64,000 nucleotides of DNA, from positions 3,682,001 to 3,746,000 of the forward strand of contig NZ_CP029551.1 in assembly GCF_003173735.1 (NCBI RefSeq), given 5' to 3'. The notes beneath the pieces were generated by a model. It was given only the letters and a program-made list of their open reading frames with translations, did not search any database and was not told where the DNA came from. Both the position numbers and the translations under genes were made by a program. Shown in pieces: positions 17,672 through 25,699 of this stretch; the first letter of the stretch is position 1; each line of letters begins with the position of its first letter. The DNA is from Methylobacterium radiodurans (GTDB taxonomy: Bacteria; Pseudomonadota; Alphaproteobacteria; Rhizobiales; Beijerinckiaceae).

Positions 17672-17730
17672 ATGCAGTCATGACAGACCCGGATAGTCGG
17701 GTCCACGAGAACGGAAGGCTCGGAACGACC

Positions 17731-17988
17731 ATGAAGACCCGCATCGCCGCCGCTGTCGCCGCCCTCGCCCTGGCGGCCGCCCCGGTCTCCGCCATGGCCT
17801 ACGATTACGGCGCACGCTACACCGGCTTCGTGCCCTACGAGACGGGCTATGTCGGCGCCCCGCTCGGCGTGCACGACACGCCGTTCTACGAGGCCTGCCC
17901 GTTGGATTCGGCGGCGGAGGGCAACGCCAACCAGCAGACCCGGCCGGTCAAGCAGTACGGCCAGACCTCGGGCGGCTATCGCTGCTGA
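17731..17988 (+). CDS. Small exported protein, function unknown
   Basis: An 85-residue protein with a clear signal peptide (MKTRIAAAVAALALAAAPVS, cleavage near AMA). The mature part is rich in Tyr and Gly (YDYGARYTGFVPYETGYVG) and ends with a Cys. A second Cys lies in YEACPLDS, so one disulfide is possible. ATG 17731 follows GGAAGG; the upstream in-frame ATG 17680 would spoil the signal peptide. A possible stress-type promoter lies upstream and an intrinsic terminator follows, so it appears to be a single-gene unit. Confidence 0.75.
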   Translation: MKTRIAAAVAALALAAAPVSAMAYDYGARYTGFVPYETGYVGAPLGVHDTPFYEACPLDSAAEGNANQQTRPVKQYGQTSGGYRC

Positions 17989-18029
17989 GGCCACGCTCCG
18001 GGTCCCGCGGGACCCGCCCACCGAACCGG

Positions 18030-18052
18030 AAGGTCGCCCCAGGGCGGCCTTT
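18030..18052 (+). terminator. Intrinsic terminator after the small exported-protein gene
   Basis: Arms aaggtcgccc and gggcggcctt pair over ten positions with one T-G wobble and a very tight loop, followed by TTTCTC. It lies 42 bp past the stop at 17988. Confidence 0.65.
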
Positions 18053-18087
18053 CTCACGTTTGGGACTCGGTCCTTGCGTCCGCGATT

Positions 18088-18107
18088 ATGCGGGTATATG
18101 CCCGCAT
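18088..18107. promoter_or_regulatory. Palindromic operator candidate at the marR start
   Basis: ATGCGGG and CCCGCAT form a perfect 7-bp inverted repeat around TATATG, immediately before the regulator start ATG 18109. MarR proteins commonly bind such palindromes over their own promoter, so autoregulation is likely. TATATG or TATGCG within it could be part of a -10 element. Confidence 0.55.
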
Positions 18108-18108
18108 C

Positions 18109-18552
18109 ATGTCCGCCGAACCGGGTGATTCGCCCGCCGCACCTCTTCTCGATCCATCTTGCACCTGCACGGCCCTGCGCCGGGCCGCCCGGGCCGCCAC
18201 CGCGTCCTACGACGCGGCTCTGGCGCCCGCCGGCCTGCGGGTAACGCAGTTCGCGATCCTGCGCATCCTCGCGCGGCTGGGGCCGCTGCCGGTGAGCCGG
18301 CTCGCCGAGGAGGCCGCGCTCGACCGGTCCACCATGGGGCGCAACCTCGACCCGCTGGAGCGGCGCGGCCTCGTGGAACTCAACCCCGACGCGCAGGACG
18401 GGCGCGCCCGTGTGGCAGCGCTGACCGGGGCGGGAGAGGGAGCGATCGCGGCCGCCCTGCCGCACTGGCGCGCCGTCGAGGCCCGTTTGGGCGCGCGCCT
18501 CGCGCCCGGCGCGCTCGCGGCGCTGGTTGCCGCCCTCGCGGCCCAGACCTGA
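18109..18552 (+). CDS. MarR-family transcriptional regulator
   Basis: A 147-residue dimeric winged-helix repressor-type protein. The recognition region reads LRVTQFAILRILARLGPLPVSRLAEEAALDRSTMGRNLDPLERRGLV, shown here only to locate it at about residues 45-92: helix 1 LRVTQFAILRIL, recognition helix DRSTMGRNLDPLERRGL, wing NPDAQDGRARV. The N-terminus carries two close Cys (SCTCTAL), which may sense oxidants or metals. ATG 18109 is chosen because the upstream ATG 18088 lies inside the operator palindrome. The MFS transporter gene 33 bp downstream is the probable regulated target. Confidence 0.88.
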   Translation: MSAEPGDSPAAPLLDPSCTCTALRRAARAATASYDAALAPAGLRVTQFAILRILARLGPLPVSRLAEEAALDRSTMGRNLDPLERRGLVELNPDAQDGRARVAALTGAGEGAIAAALPHWRAVEARLGARLAPGALAALVAALAAQT

Positions 18553-18585
18553 ACCCCACGAGCATACGAGACGAGAGCGCGACCC

Positions 18586-19890
18586 ATGGCGGCCCAGATT
18601 CCGACCCGCGGCCCGGCAGAGCTGCCTCACCCCCCGCCTCACCGCCTGCACTACGCCTGGGTGATGGCCGGGGTGACCTTCGTGGTGCTGCTGATCGGCG
18701 CCGGGATCCGGGCGACGCCCGGCATCCTGATCGTGCCGCTGGAGCGCGAGTTCGGCTGGTCGACGGCCACGATCGCGGCGGCGGTCGCGGTCAACATCTT
18801 CCTATACGGCATGATCGGCCCCTTCGCGGTGGCGATCATCGAGCGCTTCGGCCTGCGCCGCTCGGTCGCCTCAGCGCTCCTCCTGCTCGCCGCCGGCACC
18901 GCCGCAACGATCTTCATGCAGGCCTCCTGGCAGATGGTGGCGCTCTGGGGCGTTCTGGTGGGCTCAGGCAGCGGCATGGTGGCCAACGTGCTGGGCGCGA
19001 CCGTCGCGGGCCGCTGGTTCGGGCGCCACCGCGGCCTCGTGGTGGGGCTGCTCACCGCCAGCAGCGCCACCGGCCAGCTCGTCTTCCTGCCGCTGCTCGC
19101 CCACATCGTGGTCGACCACGGCTGGCGCGCGGTGGCGCTGACGGTTGCGGCGACCGCGCTCGGCCTCGTGCCGCTGGTCTTGCTGCTGATGCGCGACCGC
19201 CCGGCCGATCTCGGCCTGCCGCGCTACGGCGAGAGCGTGCTCCAGCCGGCGCCGAAGGGCGGCGTGAACCCGGCCCGTCGGGCGCTGCAGGGGCTGGCCG
19301 CGGGGACGCGCAACCGCGACTTCTGGCTCCTGGCCGGCACCTTCTTCGTCTGCGGCGCCTCGACCAACGGCCTCATCGGCACCCACCTGATCCCGGCCTG
19401 CCTGGACCGCGGCATCCCGGAGGTGACGGCGGCCGGGATGCTGGCCCTGATGGGGATCTGCGACCTGCTCGGCACCACGGCGTCCGGCTGGCTCACGGAC
19501 CGGGTCGATCCGCGCAAGCTGCTCGCGTGGTACTACGGCCTGCGCGGACTCTCGCTGATCTTCCTGCCCCAGGCCTTCGACGGCAGCCTCTACGGCCTGT
19601 CGCTCTTCGCGGTGTTCTACGGGCTCGACTGGATCGCCACCGTGCCGCCGACCGTGGCGCTGGCCGGCCGCTCCTTCGGCGAGGAGAACGCCGCGCTGAT
19701 GTTCGGCTGGATCGCGGCGGCCCACCAGATCGGCGCGGCCTGCGCCGCCTGGGCGGCGGGCGCGGTCCGCACCGGCACGGGCGACTACACCTCGGCCTTC
19801 GTGTCGGCGGGCTTCCTCTGCCTCGTCGCCGCCGCGATGGCGATGCTGATCGGCCGCGACGCCCCGCGCACCGAGCCGGTGCCGGCCTGA
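18586..19890 (+). CDS. MFS transporter
   Basis: A 434-residue inner-membrane major facilitator with about twelve helices. It has MFS features such as IEREFGWSTATIAAAVAVNI after helix 1, the loop 2-3 type segment EREFGLRRSVA, and the repeated counterpart DRVDPRKLLAWYYGLRG in the second half. It resembles the monocarboxylate/oxalate-formate type (HYAWVMAGVTFVVLL start). It is co-directional with the MarR gene 33 bp upstream, suggesting substrate-induced efflux or uptake. The substrate is not evident. Confidence 0.88.
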   Translation: MAAQIPTRGPAELPHPPPHRLHYAWVMAGVTFVVLLIGAGIRATPGILIVPLEREFGWSTATIAAAVAVNIFLYGMIGPFAVAIIERFGLRRSVASALLLLAAGTAATIFMQASWQMVALWGVLVGSGSGMVANVLGATVAGRWFGRHRGLVVGLLTASSATGQLVFLPLLAHIVVDHGWRAVALTVAATALGLVPLVLLLMRDRPADLGLPRYGESVLQPAPKGGVNPARRALQGLAAGTRNRDFWLLAGTFFVCGASTNGLIGTHLIPACLDRGIPEVTAAGMLALMGICDLLGTTASGWLTDRVDPRKLLAWYYGLRGLSLIFLPQAFDGSLYGLSLFAVFYGLDWIATVPPTVALAGRSFGEENAALMFGWIAAAHQIGAACAAWAAGAVRTGTGDYTSAFVSAGFLCLVAAAMAMLIGRDAPRTEPVPA

Positions 19891-20004
19891 GGTCCCGGGG
19901 ATCCCCAAGGGTGTCACACCCTTGGGTGGGGTCCGGGGCGCGCAGCCCCGGTGTCGGCTCCCTGCATCCGCCAAAGGTCTCGACCTTTGGAATCCGGGAC
20001 CTCC
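19891..20004. repeat. Composite-hairpin intergenic repeat, family 1 (copy C)
   Basis: Between convergent MFS and OPT genes. Contains CCCAAGGGTG/CACCCTTGGG (19904-19926), a GGGGC/GCCCC hairpin, and CCAAAGGTC/GACCTTTGG (19971-19990). Read on the minus strand it has the same order of hairpins as the copies at 43364 and 57988. The hairpins may also terminate both flanking transcripts. Confidence 0.75.
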
Positions 20005-20014
20005 CGGAAGCGCC

Positions 20015-22090
20015 TCAGCCCGGCGCCCGGGATGTCAGGCGGTAGAACGCCCCGAGGCCGGCCAGGAACACCGCGAGCCCGAGCCAGGTCGCGGCCGGCC
20101 CCTCGAAGCCCAGAGCCAGCACGCCGGAGCGGCCCGAGAGCCAGTCGGCCCCGGCGAGCAGCACGCCCACGCAGCTTTCCCCGACGAGGAAGCCCGAGGC
20201 CAGCAGCACGCCGCGGCGGCGCGCCGCCTCGACCGCCCCCTCCCGCGCCGCCTCCGGGGTGCGGCGGCGCAAGCGACGCTCGGCGAGCCAGCCCAGGATG
20301 CCGCCCAGCGCGATCGTCATCTCGACGCTCAGCGGCAGGTACATGCCGATGCCCACCGTCAGCGCCGGGAAGGTGAGGCCGCGCCGGCGCAGCCGCGCCT
20401 CCAGCGCGACCAGCACCACCCCGAGCCCGAGCCCGATCAGCACCATGGTCCAGGGCAGCGAGCCCCCGACGATCCCGGTGGCGATCTGCGTCACCAGCGC
20501 GGCCTGGGGCACCGCCATGGCGGATTCGCTCGCCATCCCCTCGCGCGGAAGGGCACCCACGAAGCCGTAGGCCTCGTAGAGCAGCGCCATCAGGGGCGCG
20601 ATCACGGCCGAGCCCACGACCACGCCGACGATCAGTACCGCCTGCTGCCGCCAGGGCGTCGCGTCGACGAGCTGGCCGGTCTTGAGGTCCTGCAGGTTGT
20701 CGTTGGCGATCGAGGCGGTGGTGACGATGACCGCGGCGACCAGCAGGGCGACCGCCACCACGAAGCGCTCGCCCTCGGGGCCGGCAGCCCGGCCGAGCAG
20801 CAGCGGCAGCAGGAGGGCGGCCGCCATGGTGGTGAGGATGCCGATCCCCGAGATCGGGCTCGACGAGGAGCCGAGGAGCCCCGCCAGATAGCCGCAGGCC
20901 GCCGCCATCAGGAAGCCGAAGACCAGCACGAACAGGGTGAGGACGCCGACCAGCACCGGCAGCATCCCGCCGAGCCCGGCCCCGCCCGCGAAGCTCCAGA
21001 CCAGCCAGGCCAGCGGCAGGCTCAAGAGCAGCGCCCCCCCGGCGATCCAGGGCAGCGGCAGATCCCGCTCCTGGCGGGGCAGCTGGCGCATGGAATGCTC
21101 CGCCCCGGCCGCCCGGGCGCTCTCCAGCGCCGAGCGGACGCTGCCGAGGATCGGCCGCGCCAGCGAGCCCACGGTCCAGAGGCCGCCCACCGCGATGATG
21201 CCGGCCCCGATCAGGCGGACCTGATCGGCCCAGACCGTCTGCGCCGCCTCGGCCGGGGCCCCGGCGTGCTCGCCGAGCGCGGTGAGCACCGGCACAGCGA
21301 TGCCCCAGGCGATGACGACTCCTGTGAGCACCGCGAGGCAGGCCCCGATGCCCACGAGGTAGCCGACGCCGACGAGCGCCAGCGAGAAGCCGGTGCCGAG
21401 CCCGAACACGGCGCCGCCCGCGACGAACGCGCCCCGCACGCCCTCGGCCAGCACCTTCAGCCCGTTCGTGGCGAATCCGACGAGCCCGGCCGCGGCGGCG
21501 GCGGTCAGCAGCGTGGCGAGGCCGCGCTCGCTCCGCCCGCCGGACCGCTCCTGCCCGTGGTGGCCCTGTTCTTCATGGCCCTGCTCCTGCCCGGTGCGCA
21601 GCACCTCGGCGGCCGCGACGCCCTCGGGGTAGGGCAGGCCCTGGCCCATCACGAGTGCGCGGCGCAGCGGGATCGAGAAGGCGACGCCGAGGAGGCCCCC
21701 GATCAGCGTGATGCCGGCCGTCTCCCAGAACGGGAAGCCGTGCCAGTGCCCGATCAGCACGAGGCCGGGCAGGACCAGGATGACGTTGCAGAGCGTGCCG
21801 GCGGCCGAGGCCTGCGTCTGCACGATGTTGTTCTCGAGGATGCCCGCGCCGCCCAGCAGCCGCAGGCAGCCCATCGAGATCATCGCGGCGGGGATCGAGG
21901 ACGAGAAGGTCATCCCCGTCTTCAGGCCCATGTAGACGTTGGCCGCCATGAACACGACGGTGATCGCCGCGCCCAGCGCGAGGCCCCGGGCGGTGATCTC
22001 GGCGGCGTCCCGGTGCGGCGGTACACGGGACCCGGCCGCAGTAGGCCGGTCCGCGGCGTCTCGGGTGGCTGTCGGGGTCGAGGGGTCCAT
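20015..22090 (-). CDS. OPT-family oligopeptide/metal-chelate transporter
   Basis: A 691-residue polytopic transporter of the OPT superfamily. Family motifs include an N-terminal NVYMGLKTGMTFSSSIPAAM and the central SIANDNLQDLKTGQLVDATPW; many hydrophobic helices (about 14-16) are visible. A long cytoplasmic loop after residue ~170 is rich in His, Gln and Glu (GQEQGHEEQGHHGQE), possibly metal-binding. ATG 22090 has a GGAG site eight bases upstream. Bacterial members carry peptides or metal-peptide chelates; the substrate is unknown. Confidence 0.9.
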   Translation of the reverse strand: MDPSTPTATRDAADRPTAAGSRVPPHRDAAEITARGLALGAAITVVFMAANVYMGLKTGMTFSSSIPAAMISMGCLRLLGGAGILENNIVQTQASAAGTLCNVILVLPGLVLIGHWHGFPFWETAGITLIGGLLGVAFSIPLRRALVMGQGLPYPEGVAAAEVLRTGQEQGHEEQGHHGQERSGGRSERGLATLLTAAAAAGLVGFATNGLKVLAEGVRGAFVAGGAVFGLGTGFSLALVGVGYLVGIGACLAVLTGVVIAWGIAVPVLTALGEHAGAPAEAAQTVWADQVRLIGAGIIAVGGLWTVGSLARPILGSVRSALESARAAGAEHSMRQLPRQERDLPLPWIAGGALLLSLPLAWLVWSFAGGAGLGGMLPVLVGVLTLFVLVFGFLMAAACGYLAGLLGSSSSPISGIGILTTMAAALLLPLLLGRAAGPEGERFVVAVALLVAAVIVTTASIANDNLQDLKTGQLVDATPWRQQAVLIVGVVVGSAVIAPLMALLYEAYGFVGALPREGMASESAMAVPQAALVTQIATGIVGGSLPWTMVLIGLGLGVVLVALEARLRRRGLTFPALTVGIGMYLPLSVEMTIALGGILGWLAERRLRRRTPEAAREGAVEAARRRGVLLASGFLVGESCVGVLLAGADWLSGRSGVLALGFEGPAATWLGLAVFLAGLGAFYRLTSRAPG

Positions 22091-22175
22091 CAGGCTCCGG
22101 ACGGGCAGCGCGCCCCACGGGCGATGGGGGACGGGCTCGTGGCAGCGCGGAACACCGGATGAACGTCCCTCGGGC

Positions 22176-23420
22176 TCAACCTGCCAGCGCCGGGCGCGTT
22201 CCGGGCCTGCCCACTTGGTCGCGCCCGGTGGATCGGTCGCGCCCCGCGGATCGGCGCGCAACGTCGCCGACCCCGCGCCAAGTGCCGCGCCCCTCGGACT
22301 TCGCCGCGTAGAGCGCGACGTCGGCCGCGATCTGCAGGTCCTGCAGGCTCTCCCCGTCGCCGGGGAAGCGGGCGAAGCCGACACTGCCCCCGACCCGCAC
22401 CGTCCGCCCGGCGAGGTCGAGCGGCGCGGCGAGGGCGCGCACGATCCGCTCCGCGATCCTCGCATCCTCCGCGCCCATCCGCTCCCGGAAGAGCAGGAGC
22501 GCGAACTCGTCCCCGCCCAGGCGGGCGGCGACGTCGTCCGGACCCAGGACGGACCGGAGCCTGTCCGCCACCGCGACCAGCACCGCGTCGCCCGCGGCGT
22601 GGCCGTGAGTGTCGTTGATCGCCTTGAAGCGGTCGAGGTCGATCAGCATCGTCGTCAGCTCGCCCTCGCCCCGGGCGGCCCGCGCCAGCCTGTCCTCGAA
22701 GGCCTGCCTGTAGGCCGCGCGGTTGGCGAGGTCCGTCAGGGGATCGTGGTTGGCGGCGTGGTCGAGCTGCCGCATGGCCTGCGCGGCGGCGACGTTGGCG
22801 CGCTGCAGGGACGCGGCGAGGTGGTCCGCCTCGTGCCTCAGGCGCGCGGTGGCCACGTAGCTCCGCTCCGCCAGGCCGGCCGCCCGCACCATCATGAGGG
22901 TCAGGAGCGTCATGTTGATGCCCATCACGACCGCCTGCAGCGACCCCGCGCCTAGGCAGATCAGGATCAGGACGCTGCAGCTGGGGAGCACGAAGGCGAG
23001 GGTCGATGCGCGATCCGTGCGGTTCTGTATGACCGCGCCCGCGTTGATGCCGCAGAAGGTCAGACCCGTCGCGATGGTGTAGGCTTGGCCGACCTGCGCG
23101 CAGGCCACGAGCGCCGCGGTCCAGCACAGGCCCGACAGCAATGCGCCGATCCAGGCGAAGTTCAGGATCGCACCGGGCGCGGTGTCGAGCAGGCCCCGCT
23201 GGCGCACCCATCGGGCGATCCAGAGGCGCGCGAGATTGATGGCGGCGTTGAGCACGGCCCAGGCCCCGATCAGGCCGGTCGGAAGGCTGCCCCACATCAT
23301 GGTGCAGAAGGACAGCGAGACGAAGATGTTCGAGAGCAGCGTCAGCGGCAGCGACGCCAGGAGTGTGTCGGCCCGGTCGCGCAGCACGAGATGGTCGACG
23401 GGGTCGGGTTGTGCAATCAT
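22176..23420 (-). CDS. Membrane-bound diguanylate cyclase (GGDEF)
   Basis: A 414-residue inner-membrane protein that makes c-di-GMP from two GTP. About six membrane segments occupy residues 20-190, a short coiled helix follows, and the GGDEF domain spans about 225-385, beginning DHAANHDPLTDLANRAAYRQ. The catalytic motif RLGGDEFALL is intact near residue 302. The upstream product-inhibition site RxxD is not preserved: GPDD occupies that position, so feedback by c-di-GMP through the I-site is unlikely. There is no EAL domain. The start ATG 23420 has no strong ribosome site. Confidence 0.92.
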   Translation of the reverse strand: MIAQPDPVDHLVLRDRADTLLASLPLTLLSNIFVSLSFCTMMWGSLPTGLIGAWAVLNAAINLARLWIARWVRQRGLLDTAPGAILNFAWIGALLSGLCWTAALVACAQVGQAYTIATGLTFCGINAGAVIQNRTDRASTLAFVLPSCSVLILICLGAGSLQAVVMGINMTLLTLMMVRAAGLAERSYVATARLRHEADHLAASLQRANVAAAQAMRQLDHAANHDPLTDLANRAAYRQAFEDRLARAARGEGELTTMLIDLDRFKAINDTHGHAAGDAVLVAVADRLRSVLGPDDVAARLGGDEFALLLFRERMGAEDARIAERIVRALAAPLDLAGRTVRVGGSVGFARFPGDGESLQDLQIAADVALYAAKSEGRGTWRGVGDVARRSAGRDRSTGRDQVGRPGTRPALAG

Positions 23421-23649
23421 ATGTCTACAACTGAAAGCAGTAGCCCAGCAACCGATGGGCCTCCCCTTTCAGAATGGCGCGTGAATGTCTTAAGATCGTA
23501 CTCAAAGAGATCGCGCTTGAGGCGCGGGTTGAACTGTTTTCATGAGCGCGTCCATGCGGCGGGTCCGGTTCCGGCCCGGACGATCGCATCTCGACGATCG
23601 CTGCCCGAGCCTGTAGGGCCGGCCGGAAGCAGGATCCGGAGGCCGCCCG

Positions 23650-23988
23650 ATGAAGCAGCTGGACGCCATCATCGCCTGGACGCCCGCCCGCTGGGCGGAG
23701 CTGCGGCCCGAGACCGCGGGGCAGGTGGCGGTGGTGCCCCTGCCCGACCAGGAGGGCGTGGCCCGGCGCTACATGATGCGCGCGGGCGCCAGTTCCTCGG
23801 CGCTCCAGGCGCTCTCCGAGGAGGCCCGCATCGCGCGGCTGTTCATCGATTTCCAGACGCTGGTGGTGCGCGACGGGCTCGACCCGCAGGCGGTGCACCG
23901 GGCTTTCCTGGCCATCGACGAGTACCGGTTCCGCATCGCCCCCGACACCGAGGGCGCGGAGTTCGAGGATCCGCCCGAGGAGGATTGA
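23650..23988 (+). CDS. Conserved-looking hypothetical protein
   Basis: A 112-residue soluble acidic protein behind a good CGGAGG ribosome site. It begins MKQLDAIIAWTPARWAELRP and ends in an acidic tail (EFEDPPEED). The centre (LFIDFQTLVVRDGLDPQAVHRAFLAIDEYRFRI) is probably helical, with regular hydrophobic spacing. There is no signal peptide or membrane segment. I do not recognise a family. Codon use is like its neighbours and the upstream site is strong, so it is probably real. Confidence 0.65.
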   Translation: MKQLDAIIAWTPARWAELRPETAGQVAVVPLPDQEGVARRYMMRAGASSSALQALSEEARIARLFIDFQTLVVRDGLDPQAVHRAFLAIDEYRFRIAPDTEGAEFEDPPEED

Positions 23989-24093
23989 GGGGATCGCGGC
24001 ACTTGAGGCCGCGGGCCCCTTCGCCGCGGCCCCGCACGCCCTAGTTGAGGCCTCCCGAAGCGTCGTTCCGTGTCGCCCTTCGCGGAGGCCCCG

Positions 24094-24999
24094 ATGTCCC
24101 TGTCCCGCCGTGCCCTGCTCGCCGCCGGCGCGCTCACCCCGCTCATGCCCCGCCCCGCCGCCGCCGAGGAGGGGCTGATCCGCCGGCCGATCCCGAAGAG
24201 CGGCGAGATGCTCCCCGCCATGGGCATCGGCACCTCGCGCCGCTACGAGGTCGAGCCCACCCCCGACAAGATCGCGCCGCTCGACGCGGCCGTGCGCCGC
24301 TTCGTCGAACTCGGCGGCTCGGTGATCGACACCGCGCCGAGCTACGGAACCGCAGAGGATGTGCTGGGGAAGATCTTCGCCAAGGGCGATCTCCGCTCGA
24401 AGGTCTTCCTGGCGAGCAAGGTCAGCGCCACGGGCGCCGAGGGTGGCCGGGCCGAGATCCAGCGCTCCTTCGAGCGGATGGGTGTCGACGTGATCGACCT
24501 GATCGCGGTCCACAATCTCATCGACACCAAGACCAATCTCGCCACGCTGCGCGACCTGAAGGAGAAGAAGAAGATCCGCTACGTCGGCGTCACGGTCTGG
24601 CGCGACGGGCAGTTCGACGCGCTCGAACCGGTGCTGAAGGGTGAGCCCCTCGACTTCCTCCAGGTGAACTACGCGGTCGACAACCGGACGGCGGCCGAGC
24701 GGGTGCTGCCGCTCGCGGCCGAGAAGGGCGTGGCCGTGATGGTCAACGTGCCGTTCGGGCGCGACCGCCTGTTCAAGGCGGTGCAGGGCAAGCCGGTCCC
24801 GGACTTCGCCAGGAGCTTCGGCTGCGAGACCTGGCCGCAGTTCTTCCTGAAATACGTCCTCGGCCATCCGGCCGTGACCTGCCCGATCCCCGGCATGGCG
24901 AAGGTCGCCTATGTCGAGGACAATTGCGCCGCCGCGAGCGGGCGCCTGCCGGACGCCGCCGAGCGGCGCCAGATGGAGGCCTTCATCGATGCGCTCTGA
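24094..24999 (+). CDS. Exported aldo/keto reductase
   Basis: A 301-residue TIM-barrel NADPH-dependent oxidoreductase. ATG 24094 follows a GGAGG site and gives a twin-arginine-like signal (MSLSRRALLAAGALTPLMP) ending near residue 25. Catalytic tetrad residues are visible: Asp and Tyr in VIDTAPSYGTAEDVLG, Lys in VFLASKVS, His in DLIAVHNLID. The last 11 bases overlap the next gene, which also has an RR signal. Export of NADPH-dependent enzymes is odd, because free NADPH is absent from the periplasm; Tat would carry a cofactor bound in the cytoplasm. Confidence 0.87.
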   Translation: MSLSRRALLAAGALTPLMPRPAAAEEGLIRRPIPKSGEMLPAMGIGTSRRYEVEPTPDKIAPLDAAVRRFVELGGSVIDTAPSYGTAEDVLGKIFAKGDLRSKVFLASKVSATGAEGGRAEIQRSFERMGVDVIDLIAVHNLIDTKTNLATLRDLKEKKKIRYVGVTVWRDGQFDALEPVLKGEPLDFLQVNYAVDNRTAAERVLPLAAEKGVAVMVNVPFGRDRLFKAVQGKPVPDFARSFGCETWPQFFLKYVLGHPAVTCPIPGMAKVAYVEDNCAAASGRLPDAAERRQMEAFIDAL

Positions 25000-25699
25000 C
25001 CTCACCCGCCGCGCCGCGCTGGCGACCGTCGCCGCGCTGGCGCTCGCCGGCCCCGCCGCGGCCGAGCCCATCAAGATCGCCGTGATCGGCGGCGGCAATA
25101 TCGGCGGCACGATCGGCCCGCTCTGGGCCAAGGCCGGACACACGGTGACGTTCGCCTCGCGCCACCCGGAGGCGCTGAAGCCGCTCGCGGAATCCGCCGG
25201 GGCGGGGGCACGCACCGGCACGCCCGAGGAGGCGGTGGCGGCCAGCGACGTCGTGTTCCTGGCGGTTCCCTACCGGGCCTATCCGGAACTCGCCAAGAGC
25301 ATCGGCCCGGCGCTCAAGGGCAAGGTGGTGCTGGATGCCGGCAACGCCACCAAGGCGCGCGACGGCGAGCTCTACGACGCGGTCCAGGCTGACGGCATCG
25401 GCGCGACCTCGGCGAAGTTCTTCCCCGGCGCGAAGCTCGTGCGCGCCTTCAACGCGGCCAACTACCGGATCTTCGCCAAGAACGCGGCGGGCCGCGACGG
25501 CGGCCGGATGGCGATCCCGATCGCGGGCGACGACGCGCAGGCGCTGACGGTCGCCGAGAGGCTGGTGCGCGACGCGGGCTTCGAGCCGGTGGTGGTGGGC
25601 GGCCTCGCGGACGCCTCCAAGTTCGCGATGGGCTCGCCCGGCTTCGGCCACGACCTCACCGCGCCGGAGCTGCGCGCGAAGCTCGGGCTGGCGCGGTGA
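24989..25699 (+). CDS. Tat-signal NADP/F420-type dinucleotide-binding reductase
   Basis: A 236-residue Rossmann protein of the NADPH-dependent reductase (F420-dependent NADP oxidoreductase-like) family. After an RR-type signal (MRSDLTRRAALATVAALALA, cleavage near AAA), the dinucleotide motif is IAVIGGGNIGGTIGPLWAKAGH. VVFLAVPYRAYPELA and VVLDAGNATKARDGELYD match the family. It starts inside the aldo/keto reductase gene (11-bp overlap), so the two are translationally coupled. Its own stop overlaps the GTG of the next gene. The substrate is unknown. Confidence 0.85.
   Translation: MRSDLTRRAALATVAALALAGPAAAEPIKIAVIGGGNIGGTIGPLWAKAGHTVTFASRHPEALKPLAESAGAGARTGTPEEAVAASDVVFLAVPYRAYPELAKSIGPALKGKVVLDAGNATKARDGELYDAVQADGIGATSAKFFPGAKLVRAFNAANYRIFAKNAAGRDGGRMAIPIAGDDAQALTVAERLVRDAGFEPVVVGGLADASKFAMGSPGFGHDLTAPELRAKLGLAR

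Noticed and set aside
18088..18111. Upstream ATG 18088 as the MarR start
   Set aside because: It is inside the operator palindrome; ATG 18109 gives a better protein start.
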